Shown one piece after another: positions 1-11,120 of a DNA stretch of 64,000 bases. The DNA is taken from NCBI RefSeq assembly GCF_003732275.1, contig NZ_MOBM01000002.1:62001-126000 (forward strand), given 5' to 3'. Each line of letters opens with the position of its first letter. Position 1 is the stretch's first letter. The DNA comes from Pseudomonas frederiksbergensis (GTDB lineage Bacteria > Pseudomonadota > Gammaproteobacteria > Pseudomonadales > Pseudomonadaceae). A program made the position numbers and the translations under genes. Below the pieces are notes generated by a model. It saw nothing but the letters and a program-made list of their open reading frames with translations, made no database searches and was not told the DNA's origin.

Positions 1-423
1 GTAGTCCGACGGGTTGATCTGGAACTGTTCATCCAGCGGCACCGCGTCGAACTCGATGCCGTACAACCCGCAGTAAACCGGGTAGAAGCTGTAGCTGATA
101 TCCGGGAACAACAATGGCTGATCGTGTTGCAGCAAACCGTGGAAAATGTGCGCCAGGACTTCATCGGAACCGTTGCCGAGGAACACCTGATTGCCCTGCA
201 CGCCGTAGTACCTGGCAACAGCCTGCTTGAGCAGGTCGCTGTTCGGGTCCGGGTACAGACGCAGGTTATCGTTCAGTTCGGTCTGCATCGCGGCCAACGC
301 TTTGGGCGATGGACCGTACGGGTTTTCGTTGGTGTTGAGCTTCACCAGTTTCGCCAGCTTCGGCTGCTCGCCCGGCACGTAAGGCACCAGGTTCTTGACG
401 AAGGGACTCCAGAATTTACTCAT
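1..423 (-). CDS. hisC: Histidinol-phosphate aminotransferase HisC, 5' part only
   Basis: PLP-dependent class I/II aminotransferase that converts imidazole-acetol phosphate to histidinol phosphate in histidine synthesis. Only the first 141 residues are inside the window; the gene runs off the left edge, so the PLP-binding lysine is not visible. The N-terminus starts [20 protein letters not shown] and contains the family signature [14 protein letters not shown] near residues 28-41 and the GNGSDE motif. The ATG lies 2 nt after the hisD stop, which indicates translation within one his operon. Assignment is by motif and by position after hisD. Confidence 0.95.
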   Translation of the reverse strand, partial: MSKFWSPFVKNLVPYVPGEQPKLAKLVKLNTNENPYGPSPKALAAMQTELNDNLRLYPDPNSDLLKQAVARYYGVQGNQVFLGNGSDEVLAHIFHGLLQHDQPLLFPDISYSFYPVYCGLYGIEFDAVPLDEQFQINPSDY

Positions 424-425
424 CT

Positions 426-1751
426 TCAGTTGCCCTTCTTGTCGTTAGCGATGCGGTATTCGGCGCTGCGGGCGTGAGCGGTCAGCGACTCGCCACGGGC
501 CAGCACGGAAGCGGTTTTGCCCAGTTCGGAAGCCCCCTGCTCGGAGCAGAAGATGATCGACGAGCGTTTCTGGAAGTCGTAAACGCCCAATGGCGAAGAG
601 AAGCGCGCGGTGCCGGACGTCGGCAACACGTGGTTTGGACCTGCGCAATAGTCGCCCAGGGCTTCGGACGTGTGACGACCCATGAAGATCGCGCCGGCGT
701 GACGGATATGCGGCAACCAGGCCTGCGGATCGGCAACCGACAATTCCAGGTGTTCTGGCGCGATACGGTTGGCGACTTCGATGGCTTGTTCCATGTCGCG
801 AACCTTGATCAGCGCACCGCGACCATTGATCGAGGTTTCGATGATTTCGGCGCGTTCCATGGTCGGCAGCAGTTTGGCGATGCTGGCGGCGACTTTGTCG
901 AGAAACTCGGCATCCGGGCTGACCAGAATCGCCTGGGCGTCTTCATCGTGCTCGGCTTGGGAGAACAGGTCCATGGCAATCCAGTCCGGGTCGGTCTGGC
1001 CGTCACACACCACGAGAATCTCAGAGGGGCCGGCAATCATGTCGATGCCGACCTGACCGAACACGTGGCGCTTGGCGGTGGCGACATAGATGTTGCCAGG
1101 GCCAACAACCTTATCGACCTTCGGCACGCTTTCGGTGCCGTAAGCCAGCGCCGCAACTGCCTGGGCGCCGCCGATGGTGAACACCCGGTCAACCCCGGCG
1201 ATGCAGGCCGCAGCCAGCACCAGCTCGTTGATTTCGCCGCGCGGCGTCGGCACGACCATGACCACTTCGGTCACGCCTGCAACCTTGGCCGGAATTGCGT
1301 TCATCAGCACCGAGGACGGATACGACGCCTTGCCGCCTGGCACATACAGACCGGCGCGATCCAGCGGCGTGACCTTCTGGCCCAGCACCGTGCCGTCGGC
1401 TTCGGTGTAGCTCCAGGAGTCCTGTTTCTGTTTTTCGTGGTAGCTGCGCACGCGGGCCGCGGCTTTTTCCAGGGCTTCGCGCTGAGGCACGGTGATGCGG
1501 GTCAATGCCAGTTCCAGGCGTTCACGTGGCAGGATCAAGTCTGCCATCGAGGCGACTTGCAGGCCGTCGAACTTCTGGGTGAATTCCACCAGTGCCGCGT
1601 CGCCTCGCTCGCGCACGGCTTTGATGATGTCCAGCACCCGCTGATTGACCGAGTCGTCAGACACACTTTCCCAGCTCAGCAGATGATCCAGATGATGTGC
1701 GAAATCCGGGTCAGCAGCGTTGAGTCGGCGAATTGCAGTCGGTGCGGTCAT
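426..1751 (-). CDS. hisD: Histidinol dehydrogenase HisD
   Basis: NAD- and zinc-dependent enzyme that oxidises histidinol to histidine in two steps, the last reactions of histidine synthesis. It has 441 residues, a normal length. Expected zinc ligands are visible as Q265 and H268 (in SQAEHDED), D367 (in [11 protein letters not shown]) and H426; the catalytic Glu-His pair is in APEHLEL (E333, H334). Starts with ATG at 1751. It lies between hisG and hisC; a terminator-like hairpin sits in the 124-nt gap to hisG, so hisDC may be expressed differently from hisG. Confidence 0.97.
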   Translation of the reverse strand: MTAPTAIRRLNAADPDFAHHLDHLLSWESVSDDSVNQRVLDIIKAVRERGDAALVEFTQKFDGLQVASMADLILPRERLELALTRITVPQREALEKAAARVRSYHEKQKQDSWSYTEADGTVLGQKVTPLDRAGLYVPGGKASYPSSVLMNAIPAKVAGVTEVVMVVPTPRGEINELVLAAACIAGVDRVFTIGGAQAVAALAYGTESVPKVDKVVGPGNIYVATAKRHVFGQVGIDMIAGPSEILVVCDGQTDPDWIAMDLFSQAEHDEDAQAILVSPDAEFLDKVAASIAKLLPTMERAEIIETSINGRGALIKVRDMEQAIEVANRIAPEHLELSVADPQAWLPHIRHAGAIFMGRHTSEALGDYCAGPNHVLPTSGTARFSSPLGVYDFQKRSSIIFCSEQGASELGKTASVLARGESLTAHARSAEYRIANDKKGN

Positions 1752-1779
1752 AGCGAGAGCCTCATAGGATTGGCAAAAA

Positions 1780-1823
1780 CTCAGGCGCCCGAAGCTAACA
1801 TTCGATCCGCTTGGGCACCTGAG
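1780..1823 (-). terminator. Hairpin plus T-run between hisG and hisD
   Basis: Read on the minus strand, CTCAGGTGCCCAAGC is followed by a loop of about 13 nt, then GCTTCGGGCGCCTGAG and directly TTTTTG. The arms pair with two small mismatches/bulges, and the T-run follows at once, so this has the form of an intrinsic terminator or attenuator. It lies after hisG and about 30 nt before the hisD start. Activity is inferred, not shown. Confidence 0.6.
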
Positions 1824-1875
1824 AATTCTGGCTATGAGGCGGATAGACGGCGCGACTCAAGGTCGCGCAGGTAAA

Positions 1876-2511
1876 TCAGCCGCGGTGTCGAGACTCCACT
1901 GCCTTGCGCAGGGTGTCGATCAACGCCTGGATACGGGCGTGCTGCATTTTCATCGAAGCTTTGTTGACGATCAGCCGGGAGCTGATGTCGGCAATGAAAT
2001 CCTGGGGTTCCAGGCCATTGGCACGCAGGGTGTTACCGGTGTCGACCACGTCGATGATCTTGTCCGCCAGACCGATCAGCGGCGCCAGCTCCATCGAGCC
2101 GTAGAGCTTGATGATGTCGACCTGACGGCCCTGCTCGGCGTAGTAACGCTTGGCGACGTTGACGAATTTGGTTGCCACCCGCAGACGGCCCTTGGGCTCG
2201 ACATCGCCGACACGGCCGGCGGTCATCAGCTTGCAGAGGGCAATTCGCAGATCCAGAGGTTCGTACAGCCCCTGGCCGCCATATTCCATCAGCACATCTT
2301 TGCCGGCGACGCCGAGGTCCGCGGCACCATGCTCGACATAAGTCGGTACATCGGTGGCACGCACAATCAGCAAGCGCACATCGGCCTGAGTTGTAGGGAT
2401 GATCAGCTTGCGGCTCTTGTCCGGATTCTCGGTCGGCACGATGCCCGCTTCAGCCAGAAGCGGCAGGGTGTCGTCAAGGATGCGGCCCTTGGACAGTGCG
2501 ATGGTCAACAT
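1876..2511 (-). CDS. hisG: ATP phosphoribosyltransferase HisG, short form
   Basis: First committed enzyme of histidine synthesis: ATP plus PRPP gives phosphoribosyl-ATP. At 211 residues this is the short form that lacks the C-terminal regulatory domain; in the family such proteins need the HisRS-like subunit HisZ, which is not in this window. The N-terminus [18 protein letters not shown] is characteristic. It follows murA by about 130 nt on the same strand, an order common in Pseudomonas (murA-hisG-hisD-hisC). Confidence 0.96.
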   Translation of the reverse strand: MLTIALSKGRILDDTLPLLAEAGIVPTENPDKSRKLIIPTTQADVRLLIVRATDVPTYVEHGAADLGVAGKDVLMEYGGQGLYEPLDLRIALCKLMTAGRVGDVEPKGRLRVATKFVNVAKRYYAEQGRQVDIIKLYGSMELAPLIGLADKIIDVVDTGNTLRANGLEPQDFIADISSRLIVNKASMKMQHARIQALIDTLRKAVESRHRG

Positions 2512-2638
2512 GGGAAACGTCAGTCCTTATCAAGGTACTCATGCCCGGTCGCAAACGGCGCCGGACATACATCGAGGCCATTACAGCCCCGACTTGAACG
2601 AAATCAACGGGCGCGTCCTTGCGCCCATGCAGCAGAAA

Positions 2639-4166
<1,528 letters not shown>

Positions 4167-4211
4167 GCTCAACCTCAATCGGCGCCCTGTGCGCGCGGGT
4201 CGGACATCATA

Positions 4212-4269
4212 CAAAAAAGCCCCGCGCCTGCGAACCCCGCGAAGCAGGACTCTGACGGGGGGCTTCTTT
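4212..4269 (-). terminator. Likely terminator of the mla operon
   Basis: On the minus strand a C-rich arm (AAGCCCCCC) is followed, after an internal stretch with its own CGCGGGG pairing options, by GCGGGGC and then TTTTTTG. The GC-rich stem and six-T tract fit an intrinsic terminator between mlaB and ibaG. The sequence immediately precedes ibaG, so some readthrough into ibaG-murA is possible. Confidence 0.6.
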
Positions 4270-4280
4270 ATAGATGCGGT

Positions 4281-4586
4281 TCAGGGATGCGCCAACAGCT
4301 CGGTCAGTTCGCTGACCTGAGCGATTTCACGCATGTCTTCGGGCATCGCACGAATGCTCAGGGCCTTGCCGGCCGCCTGGGCATCGCGCATGAAACACAG
4401 CAGCAGCGACAAGCCGACGCTACTGGACTTCTCCACCGCGGAGCAATCAACCACCAGCGCAGCTGCGTTGCTGGACTTGATCAGCGCCTGCCCCTGCTTG
4501 CGCAGGTTCGGGCCTGTCCGGTAATCCAGTACGCCACTGAGCAGCAGCTCGCCGGATTCGCTCATGCGAATGGCCGACTCACTCAT
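4281..4586 (-). CDS. mlaB: STAS-domain lipid-asymmetry protein MlaB
   Basis: Cytoplasmic STAS-domain subunit of the MlaFEDB inner-membrane complex, where it binds and stabilises the ATPase MlaF. 101 residues from MSESAIRMSESGE. The STAS core is visible in LVVDCSAVEKSSSVGLSLLL, with the conserved D-S-S around the anti-sigma-antagonist-like loop. The ATG overlaps the mlaC stop (ATGA, 4583-4586), which indicates translational coupling. Last gene of mlaFEDCB. Confidence 0.9.
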   Translation of the reverse strand: MSESAIRMSESGELLLSGVLDYRTGPNLRKQGQALIKSSNAAALVVDCSAVEKSSSVGLSLLLCFMRDAQAAGKALSIRAMPEDMREIAQVSELTELLAHP

Positions 4587-5236
4587 TGGGTTTGGTTCTC
4601 GGTAGATTTTTCGGTGACTTCCTTGGCTTTGGCGACTTCCCCGGCCCAACCGTTGATGGTTTTGTCCAGATCGTTGCCATTGCGCTGCATCGCATCAGCA
4701 AACTGATCGCGGAACAGCTTGCCGATATTGATGCCATTGATGATCACGTTGCGCAGCTTCCACTCGCCATTGATCTTTTCGAGTGTGTAAGACACAGGAT
4801 AGATCGCGCCGCTGCTGCCTTTGACCGTCATGCCAACGCTGGTACGGTCTCCCGACTCGTCCTTGGCAGGTTCAACCGTGATGCCCTGGTTGTCGTATTC
4901 AAGCAAAGCGTTGCCATAAAACTGGAACAGGCCTTTTTTGAAGTTCTCGACAAACTTCTGCATCTGCTCGGGCGTGGCTTTGCGCGAATATTTGACCGTC
5001 ATGATGCTTTTGGAAATGCCCTCGGCATCCACCACAGGTCCGACGATGGTGTTCAGCGCCGTATAAAAGTCTTGTGGATCCTGCTTGTACTTCTCTTTAT
5101 TGGCCGACAGGTCGGCAAGCATCCGGGTCGTAGTGTCCTGAACCAGATCATGCGCCGAAGTTGCTGCCACGGCGTTAGCCACCAACGGCAGTGCCGCGAG
5201 TAATACCAACAGGCCACGTCGCAAGGTAGAGATCAT
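4583..5236 (-). CDS. mlaC: Periplasmic phospholipid-binding protein MlaC
   Basis: Soluble periplasmic carrier that shuttles phospholipids between the outer-membrane MlaA complex and the inner-membrane MlaFEDB ABC transporter, keeping the outer leaflet free of phospholipid. 217 residues. A signal peptide is clear: basic MISTLRRG, a hydrophobic stretch LLVLLAALPLVANAVA, and a cleavage site near AVA-A. The body has the family pattern LVQDTTTRMLADL and WKLRNVIINGINIGKLFRDQF. Third from last gene in a tightly packed operon. Confidence 0.95.
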   Translation of the reverse strand: MISTLRRGLLVLLAALPLVANAVAATSAHDLVQDTTTRMLADLSANKEKYKQDPQDFYTALNTIVGPVVDAEGISKSIMTVKYSRKATPEQMQKFVENFKKGLFQFYGNALLEYDNQGITVEPAKDESGDRTSVGMTVKGSSGAIYPVSYTLEKINGEWKLRNVIINGINIGKLFRDQFADAMQRNGNDLDKTINGWAGEVAKAKEVTEKSTENQTQ

Positions 5237-5247
5237 TCAAAAGCTCC

Positions 5248-5715
5248 TCATTTGGCGTCTTTGCTAACGGTATTGAGCAGGAATTTACCGATCAGGTCCT
5301 CGAGCACCAGCGACGACTGCGTGTCGTGGATGGTTCCACCATCCTTGAGCAGGGTCTCTTCCCCGCCCACGCTGATTCCGATGTATTTCTCACCCAACAG
5401 GCCAGCGGTCAGGATAGAGGCAGTGGAGTCAGCCGGCAGGTTATCTACGCGCTTTTCCAGTTGCATGGTCACCCGACCGGTGAAGCTGTCGCGGTCCAGA
5501 TCGATCGCCGTGACCTTGCCGATGGTCACACCGGCCATGGTCACTTTAGCTCTGACCGTCAAACCGGCGATATTATCGAAATATGCATAAAGTTTATAAG
5601 TATCGGTGGCTGCGCTCGGGGACAGACCACTGACCCGCAACGCAAGCAACAGCAAAGCCAGGATGCCAGCCAGCAAGAAAAGGCCGACACCGATTTCCAG
5701 GGTGCGGTTTTGCAT
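5248..5715 (-). CDS. mlaD: MCE-domain protein MlaD
   Basis: Inner-membrane-anchored periplasmic MCE protein; hexamers form the lipid channel on top of MlaE. 155 residues: an N-terminal transmembrane helix (about 7-27, VGLFLLAGILALLLLALRV), then a single MCE domain including YFDNIAGLTVRAKVTMAGV and the LLGEKYIGI strand. The start codon overlaps the mlaE stop by 1 nt, so the two are translationally coupled. Confidence 0.95.
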   Translation of the reverse strand: MQNRTLEIGVGLFLLAGILALLLLALRVSGLSPSAATDTYKLYAYFDNIAGLTVRAKVTMAGVTIGKVTAIDLDRDSFTGRVTMQLEKRVDNLPADSTASILTAGLLGEKYIGISVGGEETLLKDGGTIHDTQSSLVLEDLIGKFLLNTVSKDAK

Positions 5716-6512
5716 CAGAAATCTCCAAACATCAAGGCGGTCAGAATAAAGTCCAGGCCGAGTACAGCCAAAGAGGCATACACCACGGTCTTGGTAGTGG
5801 CACGACTGATCCCCTCGGAAGTGGGCTCGCAGTCATAGCCTTGGAATACGGCGATCCAGGTCACGACGAAGGCAAAAACGATGCTTTTGATAATGCCATT
5901 GAGCACATCGTCGACAAACGTCACGCTGTTTTGCATGTTCGACCAGTAAGAGCCTTCATAGACACCCAGCCAGTCGACAGCCACCCACGAACCGCCCCAG
6001 ATGCCCACCACGCTGAAAATCATTGCCAGCACCGGCAGGGAAATGAAGCCGGCCCACAGGCGCGGGGCAATGATGTACTTGAGCGGGTCAACCCCGATCA
6101 TTTCCAGACTGGACAGCTGTTCGGTGGATTTCATGTTGCCGATTTCGGCGGTCAGTGCCGAGCCCGCGCGTCCGGCGAACAGCAAGGCCGTGACCACCGG
6201 CCCGAGTTCACGCAACAGCGTCAGCGCAACCATCTGCCCGACGGCCTGCTCCGAACCGTAGCTGGACAGGATGTTAAAGCCCTGCAGCGCCAGCACCATG
6301 CCGATGAATACCCCGGAGACCACGATGATCACCAGGGACATCACGCCCACCGAATGCAGTTGCTTGACCAGCAGGCCAAAACCGCCACCGATGCCGCCAC
6401 GACCGAGCAAGGCATGAAACAGGAACAGCGCCGAACGCCCGAATACCGCCAGCACATCGATGCCGGCGTAGCCAAAGCGGCGCACTCTTTCTATCAGTGA
6501 AATCTTGCGCAT
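5715..6512 (-). CDS. mlaE: Lipid-asymmetry ABC permease MlaE
   Basis: Integral membrane permease of the Mla ABC transporter. 265 residues with an amphipathic N-terminus ([20 protein letters not shown]) and five or so hydrophobic segments. Contains the MlaE family signature [24 protein letters not shown] (about 110-133) and the [17 protein letters not shown] coupling stretch. It overlaps mlaF and mlaD by 1 nt at each end, so the operon is translated as a coupled unit. Confidence 0.97.
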   Translation of the reverse strand: MRKISLIERVRRFGYAGIDVLAVFGRSALFLFHALLGRGGIGGGFGLLVKQLHSVGVMSLVIIVVSGVFIGMVLALQGFNILSSYGSEQAVGQMVALTLLRELGPVVTALLFAGRAGSALTAEIGNMKSTEQLSSLEMIGVDPLKYIIAPRLWAGFISLPVLAMIFSVVGIWGGSWVAVDWLGVYEGSYWSNMQNSVTFVDDVLNGIIKSIVFAFVVTWIAVFQGYDCEPTSEGISRATTKTVVYASLAVLGLDFILTALMFGDF

Positions 6513-7321
6513 CAGCGCTTCCCCAGAAGATCTGCGCGGTAATCCGGCGCTGGAAAGTGATATGCGACCGGACCGTCGGGTTCGCCTGTCAAGAATTGAC
6601 GAATACGTGGCTCATCCGACTTCATCAAATCCTTGGGTGCGCCCTGGCCCAACACTTGCCCGTCGCCCACCACAATGAGGTAGTCGGCGATGCTCGCGGT
6701 CTCGGCCAGATCGTGGGAGACCACGATGCTGGTGATGCCCAGCGCATCGTTGAGCAGGCGGATCAGGCGTACCAGCACGCCCATGGCGATCGGGTCCTGG
6801 CCAACAAAGGGCTCGTCATACATGAGGATTTGCGGATCGAGAGCAATGGCCCGGGCCAGCGCGACGCGACGCTTCATGCCGCCGGACAGTTCGTCAGGCA
6901 TCAGGTCAATGGCGCCACGCAAGCCCACGGCCTGCAATTTGAGCAGGACAATGTCGCGGATCATTTCTTCCGGCAGCTCGGTATGAACACGCAGCGGAAA
7001 GGCGACGTTCTCGAACACATCAAGGTCGGTAAACAGTGCGCCGCTCTGAAACAGCACACCCATTTGCTTGCGCGCATCGAACAGATCGCTGCGCGACAAC
7101 GTCGGCAGGTTCTGGCCATTGACCCAGACTTCGCCGCCGGTAGGGCGCAATTGTGCACCTATAAGCCGCAGCAGCGTGGTCTTGCCACACCCGGAAGGCC
7201 CCATGATGCCGGTGACCTTGCCGCGCGGTATGCGGATATCGACGTTATTGAAAATGCTGCGCGCACCGCGCTTGAAGGTCAGTCCCTTCAGCTCGACCGC
7301 GTAGGCGTTATCGGCACTCAT
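6512..7321 (-). CDS. mlaF: Lipid-asymmetry ABC ATPase MlaF
   Basis: Cytoplasmic ATPase that drives phospholipid transport by MlaFEDB. 269 residues. Walker A GPSGCGKT at 41-48, ABC signature [15 protein letters not shown] in the middle, and Walker [13 protein letters not shown]. First gene of mlaFEDCB; upstream is a 276-nt divergent region shared with kdsD that carries a plausible promoter at 7411-7440. Confidence 0.97.
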   Translation of the reverse strand: MSADNAYAVELKGLTFKRGARSIFNNVDIRIPRGKVTGIMGPSGCGKTTLLRLIGAQLRPTGGEVWVNGQNLPTLSRSDLFDARKQMGVLFQSGALFTDLDVFENVAFPLRVHTELPEEMIRDIVLLKLQAVGLRGAIDLMPDELSGGMKRRVALARAIALDPQILMYDEPFVGQDPIAMGVLVRLIRLLNDALGITSIVVSHDLAETASIADYLIVVGDGQVLGQGAPKDLMKSDEPRIRQFLTGEPDGPVAYHFPAPDYRADLLGKR

Positions 7322-7410
7322 CTAAACTCCTTGCGATGCAGCCTCTCACTCGGACGCCTGGCTTTCTGGCGAAAGCACATACCTCCCCGGGCAGGCCGAA
7401 CTGGCGGCGA

Positions 7411-7440
7411 ACTATATCACTGCAAAGGCCAAGCGCCCAA
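7411..7440 (-). promoter_or_regulatory. Candidate sigma-70 promoter of the mla operon
   Basis: On the minus strand, -35 TTGGGC (7435-7440) and -10 TATAGT (7411-7416) are separated by 18 nt, about 90 nt upstream of the mlaF ATG. The rest of the 7322-7597 divergent region shows a second A/T-rich hexamer TATAAT at 7558-7563 facing kdsD, but without a good -35 at 16-18 nt. Prediction from sequence only. Confidence 0.45.
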
Positions 7441-7597
7441 GGCCCAAGCCGGGCACGTTCAGCATCATGACCACCTGAAATCATCTATTTAGAGAGATTC
7501 GGTAACAAGTAATGACAAACCGCGACGAACTTGCGTGAGGGTTTTGATCATTACCGTTATAATCGCCGCCTTTTCATCAGGCTATTCGATTTCCGAC

Positions 7598-8572
7598 ATG
7601 AACCAATCCAGCGACCTGATTCAATCAGCACAACGTACCATCCGCCTCGAACTGGAGGCCGTACAAGGTTTGCTGCCCCATATCGATGCAGATTTCGTAC
7701 GTGCTTGCGAGATGATTCTGGCCAGCAAAGGCCGCGTGGTCGTGGTCGGCATGGGCAAATCGGGGCACATCGGCAACAAGATTGCCGCCACCCTGGCCAG
7801 CACCGGCACCACTGCATTCTTCGTGCATCCGGCCGAGGCCAGTCATGGCGACATGGGCATGATCACCCGTGATGACATCATCCTGGCGCTGTCGAACTCC
7901 GGTTCCACCAACGAAATCGTCACCTTGCTGCCGCTGATCAAGCGCCAGGGCATTCAAATGATCAGCCTGACCGGCAACCCCGAGTCGCCGCTGGCCAAGG
8001 CAGCGGAAGTCAACCTCAATGTAAGCGTCGAACACGAAGCCTGCCCGCTGAACCTGGCACCCACCTCGTCGACCACCGCGGCGCTGGTCATGGGTGATGC
8101 TCTCGCCGTTGCCTTGCTTGAAGCTCGAGGCTTTACCGCTGAAGATTTCGCTTTTTCCCACCCGGGCGGAGCCCTTGGCCGCCGCTTGTTGCTGAAAGTG
8201 GAAAATGTCATGCATGCCGGCACCGAATTGCCGCAAGTGACGTGCGGTACGCTGCTCAAGGATGCCTTGATGGAAATGACCCGTAAGGGATTGGGCATGA
8301 CCGTCGTACTGGGCACAGATGGAAAACTCGCCGGGATCTTCACCGACGGCGACCTGCGCCGCACTCTGGACCGCACCATTGATATCCACAGCACGACCAT
8401 TGATGAAGTGATGACCGCCCACGGCAAGACCGCGCGCGCCGAGATGCTTGCCGCCGAGGCGCTGAAAATCATGGAAGACCATAAAATCAACGCGCTGGTA
8501 GTAGTCGACAGCGAAGACCGCCCGGTCGGCGCCTTGAACATGCACGACTTGCTGCGTGCGGGAGTATTGTAA
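7598..8572 (+). CDS. kdsD: Arabinose-5-phosphate isomerase KdsD
   Basis: Converts ribulose 5-phosphate to arabinose 5-phosphate, the first step toward Kdo of the LPS inner core. 324 residues from MNQSSDLIQSAQ; an upstream in-frame GTG would add a hydrophobic stretch with no family match. An N-terminal SIS domain (about 38-175) carries GMGKSGHIGNK and ALSNSGSTNEI; two CBS repeats follow (about 200-320, including IFTDGDLRR). It is the first gene of kdsDC-lptCAB and overlaps kdsC by 1 nt. Confidence 0.96.
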   Translation: MNQSSDLIQSAQRTIRLELEAVQGLLPHIDADFVRACEMILASKGRVVVVGMGKSGHIGNKIAATLASTGTTAFFVHPAEASHGDMGMITRDDIILALSNSGSTNEIVTLLPLIKRQGIQMISLTGNPESPLAKAAEVNLNVSVEHEACPLNLAPTSSTTAALVMGDALAVALLEARGFTAEDFAFSHPGGALGRRLLLKVENVMHAGTELPQVTCGTLLKDALMEMTRKGLGMTVVLGTDGKLAGIFTDGDLRRTLDRTIDIHSTTIDEVMTAHGKTARAEMLAAEALKIMEDHKINALVVVDSEDRPVGALNMHDLLRAGVL

Positions 8573-9096
8573 TGAGCACGGACCTGCTGCAACGCGGCAA
8601 ACAGATCAAACTGGCGGTGTTCGACGTTGATGGCGTGCTGACCGACGGGCGCCTGTACTTCCTCGAAGACGGTAGCGAATTCAAGACGTTCAACACCCTC
8701 GACGGCCAGGGCATCAAGATGCTGATGGCCGCCGGCGTGCAGACCGCCATCATTAGCGGACGCAAGACCCCGGTGGTTGAACGGCGCGCGAAGAACCTCG
8801 GTATTCCACACCTTTATCAGGGTCGCGAAGACAAACTGGTGGTGCTCGACGAACTTCTTGCCCAACTCAACCTGAGCTATGAACAAGTGGCCTACCTTGG
8901 CGACGACCTGCCGGACCTGCCGGTGATTCGCCGCGTAGGCCTGGGCATGGCGGTGGCCAGCGCTGCCAGTTTCGTTCGCGAACATGCCCACGGCATCACC
9001 CAGGCCCGCGGTGGCGAGGGTGCTGCTCGCGAATTCTGCGAATTGATCCTGCGCGCCCAGGGCCGCCTCGACGCGGCCAACGCCGCGTACCTGTGA
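8572..9096 (+). CDS. kdsC: Kdo-8-phosphate phosphatase KdsC
   Basis: HAD-superfamily (C0 subclass, no cap) phosphatase that removes phosphate from Kdo 8-phosphate. 174 residues, the usual length. HAD motif I is FDVDGVLTDG near residues 16-25, motif II is the IISG region (AAGVQTAIISGRK), and motif IV is YLGDDLPDLPV. Starts within the kdsD stop codon (TAATG), which points to coupled translation. Confidence 0.96.
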   Translation: MSTDLLQRGKQIKLAVFDVDGVLTDGRLYFLEDGSEFKTFNTLDGQGIKMLMAAGVQTAIISGRKTPVVERRAKNLGIPHLYQGREDKLVVLDELLAQLNLSYEQVAYLGDDLPDLPVIRRVGLGMAVASAASFVREHAHGITQARGGEGAAREFCELILRAQGRLDAANAAYL

Positions 9097-9103
9097 GCCC
9101 ATC

Positions 9104-9676
9104 ATGCTGAACAAAAAGATTCGCAACATCCTGGTGTTCGGTTGCATCGCAGCGATTTTTGCAGCGGTCGGCTACTGGAACATCAGCCCGGAACGCTTCC
9201 TCGACAAGCAGGTGGCGAAAGTTGATGAAAGCGCGATCGACTATTACGCCGTCAACGCCCACAGCGTGCAGTACCTGCCCGATGGCAAACTGCAATACGA
9301 GATGACGTCGGACAAGGTCGAACACCTGAAAGCGACCGAAGTGACGTTGCTGACCAATCCTGACCTGAACATGTTCCGCGGCACCGAGTTCCCCTGGCAC
9401 GTTCAGAGCGAGCGCGGCGAAGTCAATCCGGACGGCACTCAGGTCGAGCTGATTGATTCGGTACGTATCACGCGTTTCGACGAAAAAAACCGCAAAACCC
9501 TGATTACCACCACCCGTATGACAGTGTTCCCGCAGCAGCAATATGCGCAGACCGATCAACCCGTTAGAATCGACGGCGCCGGCGGTGTATCGACAGGCAA
9601 CGGAATGAAAGCGTACTTGAAAGAAAGCAGGATACACCTGCTATCGAACGTAAGAGGACAGTATGAGGCTCGTTAA
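9104..9676 (+). CDS. lptC: LPS export protein LptC
   Basis: Bitopic inner-membrane protein that receives LPS from LptB2FG and passes it to LptA in the periplasmic bridge. 190 residues: short cytoplasmic MLNKKIRN, one transmembrane helix (about 9-24), then a beta-jellyroll periplasmic domain starting around VDESAIDYYAVNAHSVQYL. It lies 7 nt after kdsC and its 3' end overlaps lptA by 14 nt, typical for this operon. Confidence 0.93.
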   Translation: MLNKKIRNILVFGCIAAIFAAVGYWNISPERFLDKQVAKVDESAIDYYAVNAHSVQYLPDGKLQYEMTSDKVEHLKATEVTLLTNPDLNMFRGTEFPWHVQSERGEVNPDGTQVELIDSVRITRFDEKNRKTLITTTRMTVFPQQQYAQTDQPVRIDGAGGVSTGNGMKAYLKESRIHLLSNVRGQYEAR

Positions 9677-10211
9677 AACTCTCCCTATTTTGCTCAGTCT
9701 GGGCGCAGCACTGGGAAGCGTGAGCGCCTGGGCTCTGCCGAACGATCAAGAGCAGCCTATCCGCATTCAGGCCGACGATGCCCAACTGGACGACAAGAAT
9801 GGCGTTGCCACCTATAAAGGTGACGTGATCATTACCCAGGGCTCGATGAAGGTTACCGGCAACACCGTGACCATCACCCGCACCCCGGCCGGCGACATCG
9901 ACGTGGTGACTTCGGTGGGCAACCTCGCCTATTTCGAGCAACTGCAAACCGCCGGCGACACCAAGCCGGTTCAGGGTTACGGGGTGACGATCCAGTACCA
10001 CGCCTCGCAAAATCGCGTCGTGTTGATCGATCGCGCCAAAGTCATCGACAAGGACAACAACGTCACCCAAGGCGAGAAAATCGTCTACGACACGGTCAAA
10101 AAGCTTGCGAGCGCCGGTCGCGCCACGGGCAACAAGGTCACTGAGACACGTCCTCGCATTGACATGGTGATCCAGCCGAAGAAGAAAACCGACGAGCAAA
10201 AGGCCCAGTAA
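9663..10211 (+). CDS. lptA: Periplasmic LPS bridge protein LptA
   Basis: Periplasmic beta-jellyroll protein that polymerises into the bridge carrying LPS from LptC to LptD. 182 residues with a signal peptide ([24 protein letters not shown]). The LptA/OstA domain starts at [24 protein letters not shown]. The C-terminus is lysine-rich ([11 protein letters not shown]). Overlaps lptC at the start and lptB by 1 nt at the end. Confidence 0.95.
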   Translation: MRLVKTLPILLSLGAALGSVSAWALPNDQEQPIRIQADDAQLDDKNGVATYKGDVIITQGSMKVTGNTVTITRTPAGDIDVVTSVGNLAYFEQLQTAGDTKPVQGYGVTIQYHASQNRVVLIDRAKVIDKDNNVTQGEKIVYDTVKKLASAGRATGNKVTETRPRIDMVIQPKKKTDEQKAQ

Positions 10212-10936
10212 TGGCAACTCTGAAAGCTCAGCATCTGGCCAAGAGCTACAAGAGCCGCCAGGTCGTGCGCGACGTCAGCCTGTCCATCGACAGCGGCCAG
10301 ATCGTCGGCCTGCTTGGTCCTAACGGCGCCGGTAAAACCACTTGCTTCTACATGATTGTCGGCCTGGTGCAGGCCGATCAGGGTCGCGTACTGATCGATG
10401 ACCTGGACGTCAGCCACCAACCGATGCACGGTCGTGCGAAGGCGGGCATCGGCTATCTTCCGCAAGAAGCGTCGATCTTCCGCAAACTGTCGGTGGCCGA
10501 CAACATCATGGCCATTCTCGAGACCCGCAAGGAACTCGACAAGGCCGGTCGTCGCAAAGAGCTGGAAAGCCTGCTGCAGGAATTTCACATCCACCACATC
10601 CGCGACAACCTCGGTATGAGCCTGTCCGGTGGTGAACGCCGCCGCGTGGAAATCGCCCGGGCGCTGGCTACCAATCCGAAGTTCATCCTCCTCGACGAAC
10701 CCTTCGCCGGTGTGGACCCGATTTCGGTGGGCGACATCAAGCAGATCATCCATCACCTCAAGGCCAAAGGCATTGGCGTACTGATCACGGACCACAACGT
10801 CCGCGAAACCCTGGATATCTGCGAAACCGCCTACATCGTCAACGATGGCCAACTGATCGCTGAAGGCGACTCTGCCACCATCCTGGCCAATGAACTGGTC
10901 AAGGAAGTGTATCTGGGCCATGAGTTCCGCCTGTAA
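10211..10936 (+). CDS. lptB: LPS export ABC ATPase LptB
   Basis: Cytoplasmic ATPase of LptB2FGC, powering LPS extraction from the inner membrane. 241 residues. Walker A GPNGAGKT at 36-43, a Q-loop in [12 protein letters not shown], signature [15 protein letters not shown], Walker [14 protein letters not shown] and H-loop [11 protein letters not shown]. Last gene of the LPS block; the rpoN gene follows after 184 nt with its own likely promoter. Confidence 0.98.
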   Translation: MATLKAQHLAKSYKSRQVVRDVSLSIDSGQIVGLLGPNGAGKTTCFYMIVGLVQADQGRVLIDDLDVSHQPMHGRAKAGIGYLPQEASIFRKLSVADNIMAILETRKELDKAGRRKELESLLQEFHIHHIRDNLGMSLSGGERRRVEIARALATNPKFILLDEPFAGVDPISVGDIKQIIHHLKAKGIGVLITDHNVRETLDICETAYIVNDGQLIAEGDSATILANELVKEVYLGHEFRL

Positions 10937-10967
10937 GCACTGAGGTGCCCGGGTCGCCGAGAGAGCG

Positions 10968-11043
10968 CTCGCTTCAATAAAAAATCAATAAGTTTTTATT
11001 GTTACAGCGCTCTAGGCAAACACTTCAGTTTCGGGCATATAAT
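10968..11043 (+). promoter_or_regulatory. Nested inverted repeat and -10 box between lptB and rpoN
   Basis: An outer pair AGAGCGCT (near 10970) and AGCGCTCT (near 11006-11013) encloses an A/T-rich pair CAATAAAAA / TTTTTATTG. Together they can fold into one long hairpin after lptB. A good -10, TATAAT, is at 11038-11043, about 80 nt before the rpoN ATG; no clear -35 is seen at the right distance. The hairpin may end lptB transcription and the -10 may serve rpoN; both roles are inferred. Confidence 0.4.
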
Positions 11044-11120
11044 TTGCTTATGTTTGGCGCTTCGGCGCTCTGTAGTGGATGGCGCATGTGCGCCGGCGAA
11101 TAAGGTGTTAAGCCCCTGCC

